This document shows, one piece after another, positions 25,839 to 34,871 of a stretch of DNA of 63,006 nt (its first letter is position 1; every line of letters begins with the position of its first letter). The stretch lies in contig JANQIX010000108.1 in NCBI GenBank assembly GCA_028281925.1, positions 1 through 63,006 on the forward strand. The letters run 5' to 3'. A program made the position numbers and the translations under genes. Below the pieces are notes generated by a model. The model was not told the DNA's origin. It was given only the letters and a program-made list of their open reading frames with translations, and searched no databases. Source of the DNA: Alphaproteobacteria bacterium. Lineage in GTDB: Bacteria > Pseudomonadota > Alphaproteobacteria > DSM-16000 > Inquilinaceae.

Positions 25839-26252
25839 CTACAGCCCTTCGGGATTGCCTGGCAGCATGGTGAATTCGACCAAGAGGGACCCATCGTCCC
25901 GGAACGAGCGATAGACCTCGTCAAGCCGATAGAATTGCGGCTCGCACGCCGTCTCGCCGGTGCGATTCAAGGTCTGGCAGACGGTGCCGTTGTCTTCCAC
26001 CCACCAAGTTCGCTCAACGACGCGATCGCCGATCCGTGTCGCCTTGCGCCCAGTCTCGTCGTAATAGGCGGTCCAGATCTCTCCTTGAAACGAATTGCCA
26101 GAAAACATCTCAGCGACCTGCTCTTGCGACAGCAGTTCCGCTCCAGACTCGATGAAGTCTTCACGCTCGGTCTGAGCGCCGGCGGTCACCATCATCGCCA
26201 TGAGAGCCAGAACCGCGCACCCTGTTCGCCGGCCTTCGCGCGACCAACGCAT
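25839..26252 (-). CDS. Small exported protein, possibly DUF995-like
   Basis: A 137-residue protein. The ATG at 26252 has GGGGAGGAG just upstream, better than the ATG at 26270. A signal peptide ends near TAGAQ. The mature part has the pattern G-N-x-F-x-G (GNSFQGE), a GRKATRIGD strand and two cysteines in TVCQTL and ACEPQF, which recalls DUF995 proteins of alphaproteobacteria. This assignment is by eye only. It is convergent with the MFS gene, 10 bp apart. Confidence 0.6.
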   Translation of the reverse strand: MRWSREGRRTGCAVLALMAMMVTAGAQTEREDFIESGAELLSQEQVAEMFSGNSFQGEIWTAYYDETGRKATRIGDRVVERTWWVEDNGTVCQTLNRTGETACEPQFYRLDEVYRSFRDDGSLLVEFTMLPGNPEGL

Positions 26253-26611
26253 TCGGTAGCTCCTCCCCAAAATGACCCTGCCTTCCGCTTCCGCCCGCCC
26301 TCGTTATGGCATGGGCGCGTTTAGCCCCCGGTTGCCGTGGGTGCGGGCGTAGTGATGCTAAGCCAACAAAGCAGTCTCGCAAAACCTTTACCTTACACAG
26401 GCTTAGTAAAGACATAAGCGAATTGCGGTTATTCCGTGGCAGCCCCTTTAGCGAATTGACGTCACCGCGTATTGCCTCACCGAGCTTTATCGTTATGTTA
26501 CCAATCCTCACAAGCGTGGCGGGGCAATGACGGTAGGACGCTTCCCGGCTTGCGGTGTAAGGTCTGACGTGGCGCAAAGCCGCAAATGAGGTACCTCAGC
26601 GGGATCGTCGT
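26253..26611. other. Intergenic region upstream of kaiB
   Basis: A 359-bp gap between divergent genes. Bases about 26360-26510 are less GC-rich than the neighbourhood and should hold the kaiBC promoter. A TTGACG hexamer lies at 26456 but no good -10 box follows at the usual spacing, and I found no EcfG-type GGAAC/CGTT pair. No ORF or RNA is supported. Confidence 0.4.
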
Positions 26612-26923
26612 ATGGCCCCTTGTGTGTTGAGGCTTTACCTGACTGGTCGTACGCCGCGTTCGGAGCAGGCGCTGGTCAACGTTCGTCGATTGGTATCCGA
26701 GTTCGCCATTGACCCGCACGAACTGGAAGTCATCGACATCCTCGAACAGCCTGGCTTGGCTGAGCAGGAAAACCTCCTGGCAACACCTACCCTGGTGAAG
26801 GCGATCCCGCCGCCCGTCCGGCGCGTCATCGGCGACCTCTCGGACATCCATGCGGTCGCGGAGGCCTTGGGCCTGCACACGTCATCCTCACCGGGTGAAG
26901 AGGACGCTCATGCTGGAAAATAA
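26612..26923 (+). CDS. kaiB: Circadian clock protein KaiB
   Basis: A 103-residue thioredoxin-like fold-switching protein that binds KaiC. Diagnostic segments are the first strand LRLYLTGRTP, the VIDILEQPGLAEQ helix, and above all ATPTLVKAIPPPVRRVIGDLSD, which is almost the same as in cyanobacterial KaiB. The C-terminus carries an extra acidic tail of about 13 residues (PGEEDAHAGK). Its end overlaps the kaiC start by 14 bp. No SasA-type kinase with a KaiB-like sensor domain is found nearby. Confidence 0.95.
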   Translation: MAPCVLRLYLTGRTPRSEQALVNVRRLVSEFAIDPHELEVIDILEQPGLAEQENLLATPTLVKAIPPPVRRVIGDLSDIHAVAEALGLHTSSSPGEEDAHAGK

Positions 26924-28415
26924 GATCGTCACTGCGATCACCAAAATCAGGACGGGGATTCCCGGGTTCGACGAGATCTCCAACGGCGGTCTGCCACAGA
27001 ATCGCACGACGCTGGTTGCCGGTTCCGCTGGCAGCGCCAAGACCCTGTTCGCCTGCGAATTCCTGTCACGCGGTATCAGCGAGTTCGACCAGCCGGGCGT
27101 GTTCGTCACCTTCGAAGAACCTCCGGAAGACATCCGGACCAACATGAAGAGCTTCGACTGGGACATCCAGGCCTGGGAAGCGCAGGGCAAGTGGCTGTTC
27201 GTCGACGCCTCGCCCCATTTCGCCGACGACAGCGTGACCATCGTCGGCCGTTATGACCTGGCGGCCCTGCTGGCCCGCATTGAGCATGCCATTGAGAAGA
27301 TCGGCGCACGGCGCGTGTCGCTGGATAGTCTTGGCGCGATCTTCTCACGCTTCCAGGATTCGACCCTGATCCGTGGTGAGCTGTTCCGCATCGCCACGGC
27401 GCTGAAGAACCGCGGCGTGACTACGGTGATGACGGCCGAGCGCAACGCCGAATACGGCCCCATCGCGCGCTACGGGGTGGAGGAGTTCGTCACCGACAAT
27501 GTGGTGATCCTCCGCAACGTGCTGGAGGAGGAGAAGCGGCGACGCACGGTGGAGATCCTGAAGTTCCGCGGGGCCTACCACCAGAAGGGCGAGTACCCGC
27601 TGACCATCCAGCCGGGGTCCGGCCTCACGGCTATTCCGCTCTCATCCATTCAGTTGAAGCAGCGCTCCTCCAACGTCCGCATTTCCTCCGGTGTCGCCGA
27701 GATCAACGAGATGTGCGGCGGCGGCTTCTTCCGCGATTCCGTCATTCTGGTCTCCGGCGCCACCGGTACCGGCAAGACGCTGATCGTCACCCATTTCCTG
27801 AACGGCGGCGTCACCTCGGGCGAGCGCTGCCTTGTGTTCGCCTTTGAGGAAAGCCGTGAACAGCTGTTCCGCAATGCCAGCGGCTGGGGCGTGGACTTTG
27901 CCAAGCTTGAGCGGGACGGAAACCTGAAGGTGGTCTGCTTCTACCCTGAAGTGATGGGGCTGGAAGACCACCTGGTGCACATGCGTTCTGCCATCGAAGA
28001 GTTCAAACCGAATCGGGTGGCCATCGACAGCCTCTCTGCGCTGGAAAGGGTGGCCACACCGCGGGGGTTCCGGGAATTCGTGATCGGCCTCACCTCGTTC
28101 ATCAAGCATCAGGAAATTGCGGGCCTGTTCACCGCCACCACACCGACGCTGCTGGGCGGCACCTCGGTCACCGAGGCGCACATCTCCACCATCACGGATT
28201 CGATTATCCTGCTGCGCTATGTGGAAATGGACGGGCAGATGCGTCGCGGCATGACCGTGCTGAAGATGCGCGGTTCGCGGCATGACAAGAACATCCGCGA
28301 GTTCACCATCGATGCCGACGGCATGCATGTCGGCGACCCGTTCCACAACATCAACGGTATCCTTGCCGGCAATCCGGTGCCCTCGCCAACGCCCAACGAC
28401 CTCCCGACCGCTTAG
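26910..28415 (+). CDS. kaiC: Circadian clock protein KaiC, two-domain ATPase/autokinase
   Basis: A 501-residue protein with two RecA-like halves. CI has Walker A GSAGSAKT (38-45, Ala in place of the usual Gly before Lys) and the catalytic Glu pair E69/E70. CII has Walker A GATGTGKT (283-290) and the FEES pair. The autophosphorylation site is kept: S426/T427 in HISTITD correspond to S431/T432 of Synechococcus KaiC, and T421 to T426. The tail after GILAG is only about 15 residues, shorter than the KaiA-binding tail of cyanobacteria, in line with the absence of kaiA. GAAGAGGA precedes the ATG. Such kaiBC pairs act as hourglass-like timers or stress factors in purple bacteria and Legionella. Confidence 0.95.
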   Translation: MLENKIVTAITKIRTGIPGFDEISNGGLPQNRTTLVAGSAGSAKTLFACEFLSRGISEFDQPGVFVTFEEPPEDIRTNMKSFDWDIQAWEAQGKWLFVDASPHFADDSVTIVGRYDLAALLARIEHAIEKIGARRVSLDSLGAIFSRFQDSTLIRGELFRIATALKNRGVTTVMTAERNAEYGPIARYGVEEFVTDNVVILRNVLEEEKRRRTVEILKFRGAYHQKGEYPLTIQPGSGLTAIPLSSIQLKQRSSNVRISSGVAEINEMCGGGFFRDSVILVSGATGTGKTLIVTHFLNGGVTSGERCLVFAFEESREQLFRNASGWGVDFAKLERDGNLKVVCFYPEVMGLEDHLVHMRSAIEEFKPNRVAIDSLSALERVATPRGFREFVIGLTSFIKHQEIAGLFTATTPTLLGGTSVTEAHISTITDSIILLRYVEMDGQMRRGMTVLKMRGSRHDKNIREFTIDADGMHVGDPFHNINGILAGNPVPSPTPNDLPTA

Positions 28416-28606
28416 ATCCGTCACGTTGGACATCGCTCTGGACGGGTGGAGGCCGGTCATTGCGGAAACCGTCGATTGAGCGGGGTGAGGCGTGGTCGGG
28501 CCTTGGAACGGCGTCGGGCAGCCGGTAAGGTGGCCCCGGACTTGCGGCACAGGAGCCGCAGCTCGTTCCCAATCCGGAATGGCGGAGCCGCCACTCGGAG
28601 GATCCG

Positions 28607-29929
28607 TTGGGCCCACGCCTCTACAACCTTTTTCCGCTGATCGCGGGTTCGGTTGACGGTTGGTCGCGCCATCTGCCGCGTATCGCAGGCATGGGGTTCG
28701 ACTGGATCTATCTCAACCCCTTCCACTATCCCGGCTTCTCCGGAAGCCTCTATGCCATCAAAGACTTAAAGCGCCTGCACCCCGTGATCGAAGATCGCAG
28801 GCCGGCAGATGCGGCGCTGTCGGATTTCACGGCCCGAGCGCGGGATCACGGCCTTTCGGTCATGCTCGACCTCGTGATCAACCACACGGCCAAAGACGGG
28901 CTTCTGGTCGACTGGCATCCGGAATGGTACCGCCGTGATGAGGATGGCGAACTCTATTCCCCGCGCGCTGTCGACCCCGACGATCCAGAGAACATCACCA
29001 TCTGGGGTGATCTCGCCGAACTGAACTATGAAGAGCGGTCGCACCATGGCGCGATGCTGGACTTCTGGGGTGCCTATCTCGATTGGGCGCTCGACCGCGG
29101 CTTTCGCGGTTTCCGCTGCGACGCCGCCTATCAGGTGCCGGCTGAGATCTGGCAGCCGCTTATCGACCGCGCGAAATCGCGCGTGCCCGGCTGCCTCTTC
29201 TGCGCAGAGACCCTGGGGTGCACGACGGAGCAGGTCGATGCCCTCGCCAAGGCGGGGTTCGACTATTTGTTCAACAGCTCAAAATGGTGGAATTTTCGGG
29301 CGCCCTGGCTCTTGGAGCAGTATGACGCGTTCCGCAGCATCGCGCCGTCCATTGCCTTTCCGGAAAGCCACGACACCGAACGCCTGGTGACCGAACTGGG
29401 GGATGTGGACCCCGAGACCGTCCAGCGCCGGTATCGGCAGCGCTATCTCTTCGCCGCCGCGTTTTCCGCCGGCGTCATGATGCCCGCGGGCTATGAGTAC
29501 GGCTTCGCCACGAAACTGCATGTCGTCGAAACGCGGCCCGCGGATTGGGCGCGCGAGGCGGAAATGCCACGCTTCGATCTTACCGGTTTCGTCGCCGCCG
29601 CCAACGCCATGAAGGCATCGGCACCAAGCCTTAACGTGGAAGGTAGGCAGGTCCGACTGACCGGCGATGATGCCGATGTCGTGGGGCTGTTGCGCTACGA
29701 CTCTGCCGATCCCGATGCGGCGATGCAGGCAACCCTGATCCTGATCAACCCGGACGATCGTCGAGCCGCAGAGACGGCACCCGGCGAATGGCTTGCGTCC
29801 ACGGGGCTCGACGGATTCATGGAAATTACGCCTGAGCGACCGTCCGGACTGCTCGACATCCAGGCAACAGAGACGCTGGCGCCGGCGGAAATCCGTGTCT
29901 TTTCCGCCGGCACGGAGGGTCGGTCATGA
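28607..29929 (+). CDS. GH13 alpha-amylase-family enzyme in a trehalose operon
   Basis: A 440-residue protein starting at TTG 28607, with CGGAGG 5 nt upstream. GH13 conserved regions: DLVINHT (region I), GFRCDAAY with the nucleophile Asp (II), FCAETLG with the acid/base Glu (III) and PESHDTER with the transition-state Asp (IV). All three catalytic acids are present. The N-terminus begins directly in the barrel with MGFDWIYLNPFHYPGFSGS, so N-terminal accessory domains of GlgE or GlgB are missing. It overlaps treZ by 4 bp. It may be a GlgE-like maltosyltransferase catalytic unit or another glucan-modifying enzyme that serves TreY/TreZ. Confidence 0.8.
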   Translation: MGPRLYNLFPLIAGSVDGWSRHLPRIAGMGFDWIYLNPFHYPGFSGSLYAIKDLKRLHPVIEDRRPADAALSDFTARARDHGLSVMLDLVINHTAKDGLLVDWHPEWYRRDEDGELYSPRAVDPDDPENITIWGDLAELNYEERSHHGAMLDFWGAYLDWALDRGFRGFRCDAAYQVPAEIWQPLIDRAKSRVPGCLFCAETLGCTTEQVDALAKAGFDYLFNSSKWWNFRAPWLLEQYDAFRSIAPSIAFPESHDTERLVTELGDVDPETVQRRYRQRYLFAAAFSAGVMMPAGYEYGFATKLHVVETRPADWAREAEMPRFDLTGFVAAANAMKASAPSLNVEGRQVRLTGDDADVVGLLRYDSADPDAAMQATLILINPDDRRAAETAPGEWLASTGLDGFMEITPERPSGLLDIQATETLAPAEIRVFSAGTEGRS

Positions 29930-31758
29930 GCTTCATGTTCTCACACCGGCTGCCTTTCGGCGCCGAGGTGACCAATGACGGGACCGTACGGTTTCGTTTG
30001 TGGGCCCCATCCCAGTCTAGGCCGACTGTCGTCCTGGCGGATGGCAGCGAGCATCTCATGGCGCCGGCGGGTGACGGATTCTTCGAGGCGGTGGCCGATG
30101 CGCCGCACGGTAGTGCGTACCGTTATCGCCTTGACGATGGCTTCCTGGTGCCGGACCCAGCATCGCGCGCCCAGGTTGAAGACGCCCACGGCGCCAGCCT
30201 AGTGATCGACCCCCGCGGGTTCGGTTGGCAGCACGGCACCTGGCGCGGGCGTCCATGGGAAGAAATCGTGCTGTACGAGCTGCATGTCGGCACGTTCACC
30301 CAGCAGGGCGATTTCGACGGCGTACGCCGCAAGCTCGACCATCTTGAGCGGCTGGGTGTGACGGCCGTCGAGCTGATGCCGGTGGCGGATTTCCCCGGAC
30401 GGCGGGGCTGGGGCTATGACGGCGTGCTGATGTTCGCGCCGGACCGGGCCTATGGCGACCCCGACGGCCTAAAGACGCTGGTGGACGAGGTGCACGCACG
30501 CGGCATGACCGCGTTCCTTGACGTCGTCTATAACCATTTCGGCCCGGACGGGAACTATCTGCACCTTTACGCGCCACAGTTCTTTACCGACCGCCACCAC
30601 ACGCCCTGGGGCGCGGCCATCGACTTCTCCCAGCGCGCCGTCCGCGACTTCTACATTCACAACGCGCTCTACTGGCTGCAGGAATACCAGTTCGACGGTC
30701 TGCGTTTCGATGCCGTCCACGCCATCGTCGACGACAGCCCCGTGCACATCCTCACGGAATTGGCGGAAACGGTGCGCGCAGCGCTGCCAGCCGACAGGCA
30801 TGTCCATCTCGTTCTGGAGAACGACGCCAACGAGGCCCGCTATCTGTCCCGCGATGAAACCGGCCGGCCGAGGCACTACACCGCCCAATGGAACGACGAT
30901 GCGCATCACGTCTACCATGTGATCGCCACGGCGGAGTCGGGCGGCTACTACGCCGACTACGCGAGCGATGTGCGCGAGCATCTGGCCCGGACCCTGACCC
31001 AGGGCTTCGTCTATCAGGGTGAACCGTCCGGCTATCGCGATGGCGAACCGCGGGGCGAGCCTAGCGACCATCTTCCGCCCGCTGCGTTCGTCGATTTCGC
31101 CCAGAATCACGATCAGGTGGGCAACCGCGCCTACGGCGACCGGCTGGCCCGGCTCGTCTCGCCGGAAACGGCCCGGGCCATCGCCGCCGTCTTGCTGGTC
31201 GCCCCGCCGGTGCCGCTCCTGTTCATGGGCGAGGAATGGGGGTCGACGCAGCCTTTCCTCTACTTCTGCGACTTTCATGACGAGCTGGCGGCTGCTGTCC
31301 GCGAGGGCCGTCGCCGCGAGTTCGCCCGGTTCCCGGAATTCGCCGACCCGCAAAGCCGGACGTCGATCCCGGATCCCAATGCCGATGCGACCTTCGCCAC
31401 ATCACGCCTTGACTGGCCGACCGCATCGATGCCGGAGCCGCAGGAGTGGATCGCATACTACACCCGCCTGCTCACACTTCGGCGCGAGGCCATCATGCCC
31501 CGGCTCGCGCAGATAGGGGCCGGCGCGGCCAGAGCAGAGACCTGGGGCGATCGCGGCATCACGGTCCGCTGGGACTCCGGGCAAGACACGGCATTGGTGT
31601 TGACCGCGAACCTCTCCGGCACCGGCCAGCGGGGCTGCGGGCACATCGACGGCCGGCTGCTGTTCGAGAGCCACCCCGGGCTTCTTGAGAACGCCGAGCG
31701 GACCGGACTGCCGCCCTGGTCCGTGCTTTGGACAGCCGTCGGAAGCGCGGCGTGGTAG
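29926..31758 (+). CDS. treZ: Malto-oligosyltrehalose trehalohydrolase
   Basis: A 610-residue GH13 enzyme that releases free trehalose from the end made by TreY. It has an N-terminal E-set domain (residues 1-110, FGAEV..VRFRLWAP) and the barrel with LYELHVGTFT. The catalytic Asp lies in GLRFDAVHAI, the Glu in LVLENDANEA, and the final Asp in FAQNHDQVGN. The EEWGSTQPFLYFCDF segment is characteristic of TreZ. Its ATG overlaps the previous stop (ATGA), and treY starts 34 bp after its stop, so the three genes form one operon. Confidence 0.93.
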   Translation: MSFMFSHRLPFGAEVTNDGTVRFRLWAPSQSRPTVVLADGSEHLMAPAGDGFFEAVADAPHGSAYRYRLDDGFLVPDPASRAQVEDAHGASLVIDPRGFGWQHGTWRGRPWEEIVLYELHVGTFTQQGDFDGVRRKLDHLERLGVTAVELMPVADFPGRRGWGYDGVLMFAPDRAYGDPDGLKTLVDEVHARGMTAFLDVVYNHFGPDGNYLHLYAPQFFTDRHHTPWGAAIDFSQRAVRDFYIHNALYWLQEYQFDGLRFDAVHAIVDDSPVHILTELAETVRAALPADRHVHLVLENDANEARYLSRDETGRPRHYTAQWNDDAHHVYHVIATAESGGYYADYASDVREHLARTLTQGFVYQGEPSGYRDGEPRGEPSDHLPPAAFVDFAQNHDQVGNRAYGDRLARLVSPETARAIAAVLLVAPPVPLLFMGEEWGSTQPFLYFCDFHDELAAAVREGRRREFARFPEFADPQSRTSIPDPNADATFATSRLDWPTASMPEPQEWIAYYTRLLTLRREAIMPRLAQIGAGAARAETWGDRGITVRWDSGQDTALVLTANLSGTGQRGCGHIDGRLLFESHPGLLENAERTGLPPWSVLWTAVGSAAW

Positions 31759-31792
31759 ACGGGCTTCCCCGACTGAGAGGCGGACCGGACGC

Positions 31793-34726
31793 ATGAGCCA
31801 CGCCCCCGCCCCGCCAGCGGTTCCGCGTGCCACCTACCGATTGCAGCTGAACAGCGACTTCACCTTCGACGACGCTGCGGCGCTGGTGCCCTATCTCGCC
31901 GATCTCGGGATCAGCCATGTGTATGCGTCGCCATTTCTGATGGCGCGCGCCGGATCGAAGCACGGGTACGACATCACCGACCATAACCGGTTCAATCCCG
32001 AAATCGGCGACGCGCAATCGTTCGACCGCCTCGTCGAGGCGCTGCATCGGCATGGCATGGGTCTGATCCTCGACTTCATTCCCAATCACATGGGGGTCGG
32101 CGGTTCGGACAATCCCTGGTGGCTCGACGTGCTGGAATGGGGCCAGGCAAGCCCGTTTGCAGACTTCTTCGACATCGACTGGGCACCCGCCGAACCGACG
32201 CTGAAGGGCAAGGTTCTGCTGCCCTTTCTCGGCGACCACTACGGTAGCGTGCTGGAGCGCGGCGAGCTGAAGCTGCATTTCGACGAAACCCGCGGAACTT
32301 TCAACATACGCTATTGGGAGCACGTGTTTCCGGTCGCCGTACGTGACTACCCCGCGATCTTGAGGCGTACACGCGACCGGCTGGAACATACGTCCGGGAC
32401 GTTGACTTCCCTGATCAGCGAGTTCGCAGCGATCCGCCCGGTGCGGCGATCCGTGCGCCAGCAGGCGACGTTGCATCAGCACGCGGACGCGTTGAAGGGC
32501 CGGCTGGCCGGCCTGGTCGCCGAGCGACCCCAGTTCCAGGACGCTCTGCGCGAAGAGCTCGAGCATTTCAACGGACGGCCGGGTGATCGGTCTAGCTTCC
32601 TGCCACTGCATCAGCTGCTTGAACGTCAGGCGTATCGGGTCGCCTACTGGCGCGTCGCCACCGCGGAGATCAACTATCGGCGGTTCTTCGATATCAACGA
32701 TCTGGCGGGCCTTCGCATGGAGCGGGACGACCTGTTCGAGGTCAGCCATCAGCTCCTGTTCCGGCTCATCGGCGAAGGAAAGATCCAGGGCGTACGCCTG
32801 GATCATATCGACGGCTTGTTCGATCCCGAGCTGTATTGCCGCAAGCTGCAGGACCGGGCCGCCTATCTGCAGATGCAAACCGACACTACGCCGGTCATGC
32901 CCTCATCCTCAGGCACGGTCACGCTGAAGGACCGCGACCACCTGTTCTATCTGCTGGTGGAGAAGATCCTGGCGCGCCACGAGCACCTGCCGGAGCATTG
33001 GCCGATCGACGGCACCACCGGCTATGAGTTCATGAACCTGGTCAATGGGCTGTTTGTCGACCCGGCAGGCGAACGCGCGCTGACGCTGACCTATCACCGC
33101 TTCATCGGCCGCCGACCGGATTTCGAGGAACTCGCCGTCGAAGCCAAGCGCCAGATGGTGGAAACCAACCTTGCCAGTGAGTTCAACGTTCTTGCGTCTG
33201 ATCTCCACCAGCTGGCCCGCCGCTCGTGGTCGTCCCGCGACTTCACGCTTCCGGGCATCCAGGAAGCCCTGCTGGCGATCGTCTCGAACTTTCCGGTCTA
33301 CCGCACCTATGTGAGCCAGCGCGGCCTCTCCGATGAAGACCGACGTAATCTCGATTGGGCGCTGTCGCGCGCCCGGCGCGGTTTCTTCAGCGGCACCGTC
33401 GACACCAGCGTGCTCAATTTCATCTACCAGGTGCTGAGTACCGACATCGCGCGCGTGCGCGGCAGCGGCTACCGGAAGCCTGACGTGCTGCGCACCGCCA
33501 TGAAGTTCCAGCAGTTCACCGGACCGGTCATGGCGAAGTCGATCGAGGATACGGCATTCTACCGCTATGTCCGATTGCTATCGCTGAACGAGGTGGGTGG
33601 CGAGCCGACGCGGTTCGGCATCAGCCCGTCGGCCTTTCACCGTCTCAACCAGGATCGGCTGAAGCGCTATCCGCTGACCATGCTGGCAACGGCGACGCAT
33701 GACCACAAGCGCGGTGAGGACACGCGCGCCCGCATCTCGGCCCTGAGCGAAGTCGGCATGGAATGGCGACGCCGCGTGCAGCGCTGGTCGCAGCTGAACA
33801 GACGACGCCGGCAGTCGGAAGGTCCCTTCGGGCCGGGGCGCAACGACGAGTATCTGCTCTATCAGGCCATGCTGGGCGCCTGGCCGGCCGGCGAAGACGA
33901 CGACCCGTCGAACACCCTTGCCGGCTTCGCCGACCGCATGGTTGCCTTCATGATCAAGGCCACTCGGGAGGCCAAGCGCCACACGTTCTGGACCCGGCCG
34001 AACCCCGAATACGAGCTGGCGGTGGAGCACTTCGTCCGGACTATCCTAGATCCGCATCGCAGTGCCGCCTTCTTGGCGGATTTCGCCCGGTTCGAAGCCC
34101 GCATCGCGCCGATCGGCGCGCTCAACGGTCTGGCGCAATGCCTTCTGAAGCTGACGGTGCCGGGGGTGCCGGACATCTATCAGGGCAGCGAGATGTGGGA
34201 TCTCAGCCTTGTCGATCCGGACAACCGCAGACGGGTGGACTTCGCCCACCGCAAGGACACGCTCGCGGACATGGCGGACGTGCTGGATCCCGGACGTCTG
34301 GCGGCGCTGATCGAGACTTGGCGCGACGGCCGGATAAAACAGTATGTCATCGCCCGCACTCTTTGGGTTCGCAGCCGCTGGCCGAGCCTGTTCGCCTCGG
34401 GTGAGTACATCCCGCTGGAGATAGCGGGCCAGAAGGCCGACAAGGCACTTGCCTTCATGCGCCGTGACAGCGGGACGGTACTTGTCGTCGTCGTCCCGCG
34501 TCTGGTGGCGGATCTGCTGGACGGCGTCGATCGTCCGCTGCCGCCGGAAGCCCGATGGGCGGACACAACGGTTGCGCTTCCGCCCGCAGGCGAAGCATCG
34601 GTGCTGCGGGACATCTTCACCGGCCGCCAATGGCCGACATCCGATCCCCTTCCCCTTGCAGACCTGCTGCAGCGGTTCCCGGTGGCCGCCCTGTTTGCGG
34701 CGGAGGTCCCGACGATCGAAGACTGA
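31793..34726 (+). CDS. treY: Malto-oligosyltrehalose synthase
   Basis: A 977-residue enzyme that turns the reducing-end alpha-1,4 bond of a glucan into the alpha,alpha-1,1 bond of trehalose. The ATG at 31793 starts the family N-terminus (PRATYRLQLN). Typical TreY segments include YASPFLMARAGSKHGYD, DFIPNHMG, GVRLDHIDGLFDP with the nucleophile Asp, and TATHDHKRGEDTRAR, followed by GVPDIYQGSEMWDLSLVDPDNRR near the C-terminus. It is longer than some orthologues (about 720-850 residues) but without extra recognisable domains. With TreZ it makes trehalose, an osmotic and desiccation protectant. Confidence 0.94.
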   Translation: MSHAPAPPAVPRATYRLQLNSDFTFDDAAALVPYLADLGISHVYASPFLMARAGSKHGYDITDHNRFNPEIGDAQSFDRLVEALHRHGMGLILDFIPNHMGVGGSDNPWWLDVLEWGQASPFADFFDIDWAPAEPTLKGKVLLPFLGDHYGSVLERGELKLHFDETRGTFNIRYWEHVFPVAVRDYPAILRRTRDRLEHTSGTLTSLISEFAAIRPVRRSVRQQATLHQHADALKGRLAGLVAERPQFQDALREELEHFNGRPGDRSSFLPLHQLLERQAYRVAYWRVATAEINYRRFFDINDLAGLRMERDDLFEVSHQLLFRLIGEGKIQGVRLDHIDGLFDPELYCRKLQDRAAYLQMQTDTTPVMPSSSGTVTLKDRDHLFYLLVEKILARHEHLPEHWPIDGTTGYEFMNLVNGLFVDPAGERALTLTYHRFIGRRPDFEELAVEAKRQMVETNLASEFNVLASDLHQLARRSWSSRDFTLPGIQEALLAIVSNFPVYRTYVSQRGLSDEDRRNLDWALSRARRGFFSGTVDTSVLNFIYQVLSTDIARVRGSGYRKPDVLRTAMKFQQFTGPVMAKSIEDTAFYRYVRLLSLNEVGGEPTRFGISPSAFHRLNQDRLKRYPLTMLATATHDHKRGEDTRARISALSEVGMEWRRRVQRWSQLNRRRRQSEGPFGPGRNDEYLLYQAMLGAWPAGEDDDPSNTLAGFADRMVAFMIKATREAKRHTFWTRPNPEYELAVEHFVRTILDPHRSAAFLADFARFEARIAPIGALNGLAQCLLKLTVPGVPDIYQGSEMWDLSLVDPDNRRRVDFAHRKDTLADMADVLDPGRLAALIETWRDGRIKQYVIARTLWVRSRWPSLFASGEYIPLEIAGQKADKALAFMRRDSGTVLVVVVPRLVADLLDGVDRPLPPEARWADTTVALPPAGEASVLRDIFTGRQWPTSDPLPLADLLQRFPVAALFAAEVPTIED

Positions 34727-34871
34727 CCTTCGGGCAACGGTCGGAAGCATACGTTATACAATCATTAACAATACTCGTGATTACCTGACCCGACATCGGT
34801 CAACCGCCCGGCCCGCTCAGCGGTGCCGCGCGCTGACCGTGATGCCGATTGGTTTGAACGCAGGAACGACC

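Noticed and set aside
26253..26611. EcfG-type general stress promoter before kaiBC
   Set aside because: I looked for GGAAC and CGTT at the right spacing near kaiB and the tre genes and found no convincing pair.
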